Below, in pieces: positions 61,812 through 64,000 of a stretch of 64,000 bases of DNA. The notes beneath the pieces are model-generated. The model did not search any database. It was not told the origin of the DNA and worked only from the letters and a program-made list of their open reading frames with translations. The stretch is from Adineta ricciae (lineage: Eukaryota; Rotifera; Eurotatoria; Adinetida; Adinetidae): assembly GCA_905250025.1 (NCBI GenBank), contig CAJNOJ010000242.1:1-64000 (forward strand), given 5' to 3'. A program made the translations under genes and the position numbers. Numbering within the stretch: the first letter of the stretch is position 1; every line of letters starts with the position of its first letter.

Positions 61812-63224
61812 TTGTTTGAGTGGCTTGGAAAAGATAAAATAAGTGTAAGTAAATTGATTTTTGATTTTAAATAGTGGGAAGAGAGTCGATTAATAAATGT
61901 TTAGAAATAGTGTTCCTTTTGCATACATCTCTGGACAAATGAATTGAAAATATGTTTGACATGAATAAAGTAGAAAAGGATTAAGCGAAAAGAATGTGTA
62001 TAAAAATGGCTTTGATTCGAAGCGAATTAGAGTGAGGTTTATGTTGGAGTTTTTATCTAGAAAGTCTTCTAATTCTTTCGGAAAAGGGTCAGCGAATCCA
62101 ACAGATGAGCGATACTTCTTTCTATGGTGTACTCAATCTATTTTTTGTTTTAGTGGTATTGTATGGAAAGCAAACTGCGGCTTTTATGGACATTTTATCA
62201 CCGAATTTAGGTGTGACAGTTCTGAACTGTAGAACTGGATACCATCGGTTCATTTGGACTGGTACAACCAGTTCATCAAAAAAGAACTGGTAAAAATGAG
62301 ACTCAACAAGTCTTTCTTTATTCAACTGACACCAGTTCTTTTGTGGATCAATTAAGTGCTGCATTCGATAGGTGTCAAACTTCTATTTATAGATATAGTC
62401 TGCCTTTCGGATACTTCATAGTCAATAAAATAAACAGAGAATGTTGTCGAGAATACATTTCTCCGAAAGAATCCACTTGTCATTTTTATTGTATTATATT
62501 TTCGTTTGATCGTTGGCAAATATGAGATCAAGTAATAGCTATGATACCCCGAATTAGTGTAAAGATTTGGTCGTGCATGTTCTTATAGAAAGATTCATTG
62601 CTCGTCAAAAGACTATAGGATCATTTTGAAAATCAGACTTGGGAACATACAAATTGAGTCGATGTGTTTCACTCTATATTATGCTCTTCATAAACTGGAA
62701 ATAGAATAACAATAATAAAAACTTCAAGTGAACTTCCATGAATTTAAATTGGTCTTTAAAAATGTGTTCTACATCTATTTGCCTATGCAAAAGTGAAATT
62801 AACGATGTTTTGGATTCCAAAAACAATAATTCTCCGTGAAATAATCTTTCATATACGATTTCAATAGACTACCCTTCACCTTCACAAAACTGTTTCGATC
62901 TCATATAAGATCATTTTTGTTCACATCTAATGAAGGAAATGAACGAAAACTTATCAAAAAAGACTATCTTTGTGAGAGGAACAGAGTTTAAAATGCGAAA
63001 TACTTATCAACACGAGATGGCGTTTGCGTCCGTCATGTGTAATAGTTTCAGCTGATTCATAGTTAATTTCTATTGGTCGATGCAAATCGATAGGATATCG
63101 ATTGGTTCTGAGTATATTTTCAATCGACTAGTAGTTGCAACACATTGACTCCATTCGTTTTCTGAATTTGAACCATTTTCATTTTGAAATTTTCATTATA
63201 AAAGCTTATTTTAGATCTTGTCCA

Positions 63225-64000
63225 ATGGATGCTTACTGGGAATTATCCGACTTTGATATTCATATTCGTCAACAAGGCTTCGAAAAATTACTAGAGTCAT
63301 TGCAAATATCGTCGACGAATAACGAAGACGAAAAGGTTAGTTCTCTAACATATACTTTTTCATTACTTGGAAAGAAACTTTCTCCTTTTCTAGAGTTCAT
63401 CATCACAACTTGATTATATCATATCACGATTAATCAAAGGGTTGGTATCCAATCGTAAATGTGCTCGTATCGGTTATGCTGCAACTCTTGGCACAGTATG
63501 TGATCTACTGCATAAAATATTCAAAAAATCATCTTTTTATTAACATCATTTAGCTCGCTAGTCTGAATGATACCGAATTAGAAATGCCATCAACTGATGA
63601 ATTTATATCATTAGTTGAAAACAAATTGACAACGAAAAAAGAAACTGGTGTTGAAGTAATCTCCCAGAATTGTTCAAATTCTTTCGTCATGAAATGTTTC
63701 TCTTCAGGATGCCAAAAATGTTCGGATCGGTCGTGTTCTTAGTTATATCGCATTGGCTTATACACAAAAGGATAATGATGTTTGATTGCACTGGAATTCC
63801 ACTTTGCAGAGATATAATCTTGTCTTTTTTTATTTAGTTATCAGATCTATTATCGAGAATCATACCTGATTTGCTTCTCATTCGTACGCAAGAAACTCGA
63901 CGACGTTTACGCACATTTATCGATGCAGCGATCATTCAACTAGCGAAATGGGTAATAAACTTTCTCAAAAGCTATTATTACTTATCCAGGTGATTTTTCA
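63225..64000 (+). CDS. MYBBP1A: MYBBP1A / DNA polymerase V-like nucleolar protein (5' part)
   Basis: MYBBP1A (yeast Pol5) is a nucleolar HEAT-repeat protein in rRNA synthesis; despite the older name it is not a working polymerase. Exons 63225-63335, 63394-63495, 63554-63655, 63708-63779 and 63838-63951, then an intron that leaves the window. The N-terminus MDAYWELSDFDIHIRQQGFEKLLE followed by LDYIISRLIKGLVSNRKCARIGYAATLGTL matches the family start, where RLI-GL...R..AR-GY..AL is conserved. Next comes RIGRVLSYIALAYTQ, the pattern of the first helical repeats. A TTTTAG acceptor ten bases upstream of the ATG suggests a 5' UTR or spliced-leader junction. The assignment rests on about 165 residues. 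Confidence 0.8.

Larger units (their letters stand above)
58729..63224. other. Long intergenic region with a dispersed repeat
   Basis: About 4.5 kb. It contains repeat copy B (61343-61811). A short inverted repeat, AAAAGAACTGGT with ACCAGTTCTTTT, lies around 62279-62342. Short open frames on both strands at 61516-62525 show no recognisable domain. Otherwise nothing is seen. Confidence 0.5.

Noticed and set aside
62122..62364. Minus-strand frame with repeated AGAACTGGT-like words
   Set aside because: No recognisable domain; the repeated words look like short non-coding repeats.
1..64000. CRISPR arrays, bacterial operons, riboswitches
   Set aside because: The DNA is eukaryotic with spliced genes; the only regular array is the LRR exon-intron repeat.

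Overview
This is animal nuclear DNA, AT-rich and intron-rich. It carries a sarcomere-type myosin heavy chain and other metazoan genes. Most introns are only about 50-60 nt. Tiny introns, an F-box/LRR gene, LamG-type secreted proteins and many small DNA-transposon remnants suggest a bdelloid rotifer (Adineta/Rotaria-like). The lineage is inferred; metazoan origin is close to certain.

Layout. 1-11038 (-): 5' three-quarters of an RNF213-like giant AAA+ E3 ligase. One of its introns is a nested pair of Tc1/mariner-type elements and another holds a hAT-type foldback MITE. 11039-14482: no clear gene. 14483-15013 (-): a Ser/Thr/Pro-rich protein of unknown function. 16775-19123 (+): ZSWIM2-like E3 ligase. 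19300-19829 (-): a small secreted protein with a DAFRH/WNA-type domain. 20140-27878 (-): virilizer (VIRMA). 29120-29191 (+): tRNA-Thr(TGT). 29529-37912 (-): muscle myosin heavy chain. 38858-39654 (-): an RNF4-like SUMO-targeted ubiquitin ligase, divergent from NXF1 at 40205-43604 (+). 45824-49300 (+): a C2H2 protein with about 13 fingers. 50009-51713 (+): a broken LamG-domain gene. 51939-53418 (+): SPRTN. 55865-58728 (+): an F-box/LRR gene whose repeats are a perfect 141-bp exon+intron tandem array. 63225-64000 (+): 5' end of a MYBBP1A-like gene.

The genes do not form a pathway. Recurrent themes are ubiquitin/SUMO signalling (RNF213, ZSWIM2, STUbL, SPRTN, F-box) and mRNA processing or export (VIRMA, NXF1). 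The most notable non-genic signals are: a transposon whose terminal repeats supply an in-frame GT...AG intron; a 52-58 nt motif in four copies with a compensatory base-pair change; an LRR array in which exon and intron were amplified together with no length drift; a 7-nt myosin microexon; and a long NXF1 intron exactly between the LRR and NTF2-like modules. Two single N bases mark assembly joints, one with an 83-bp duplicated flank. Exon limits were read by eye from GT/AG sites, reading frame and family similarity; no alignment or RNA data were available.
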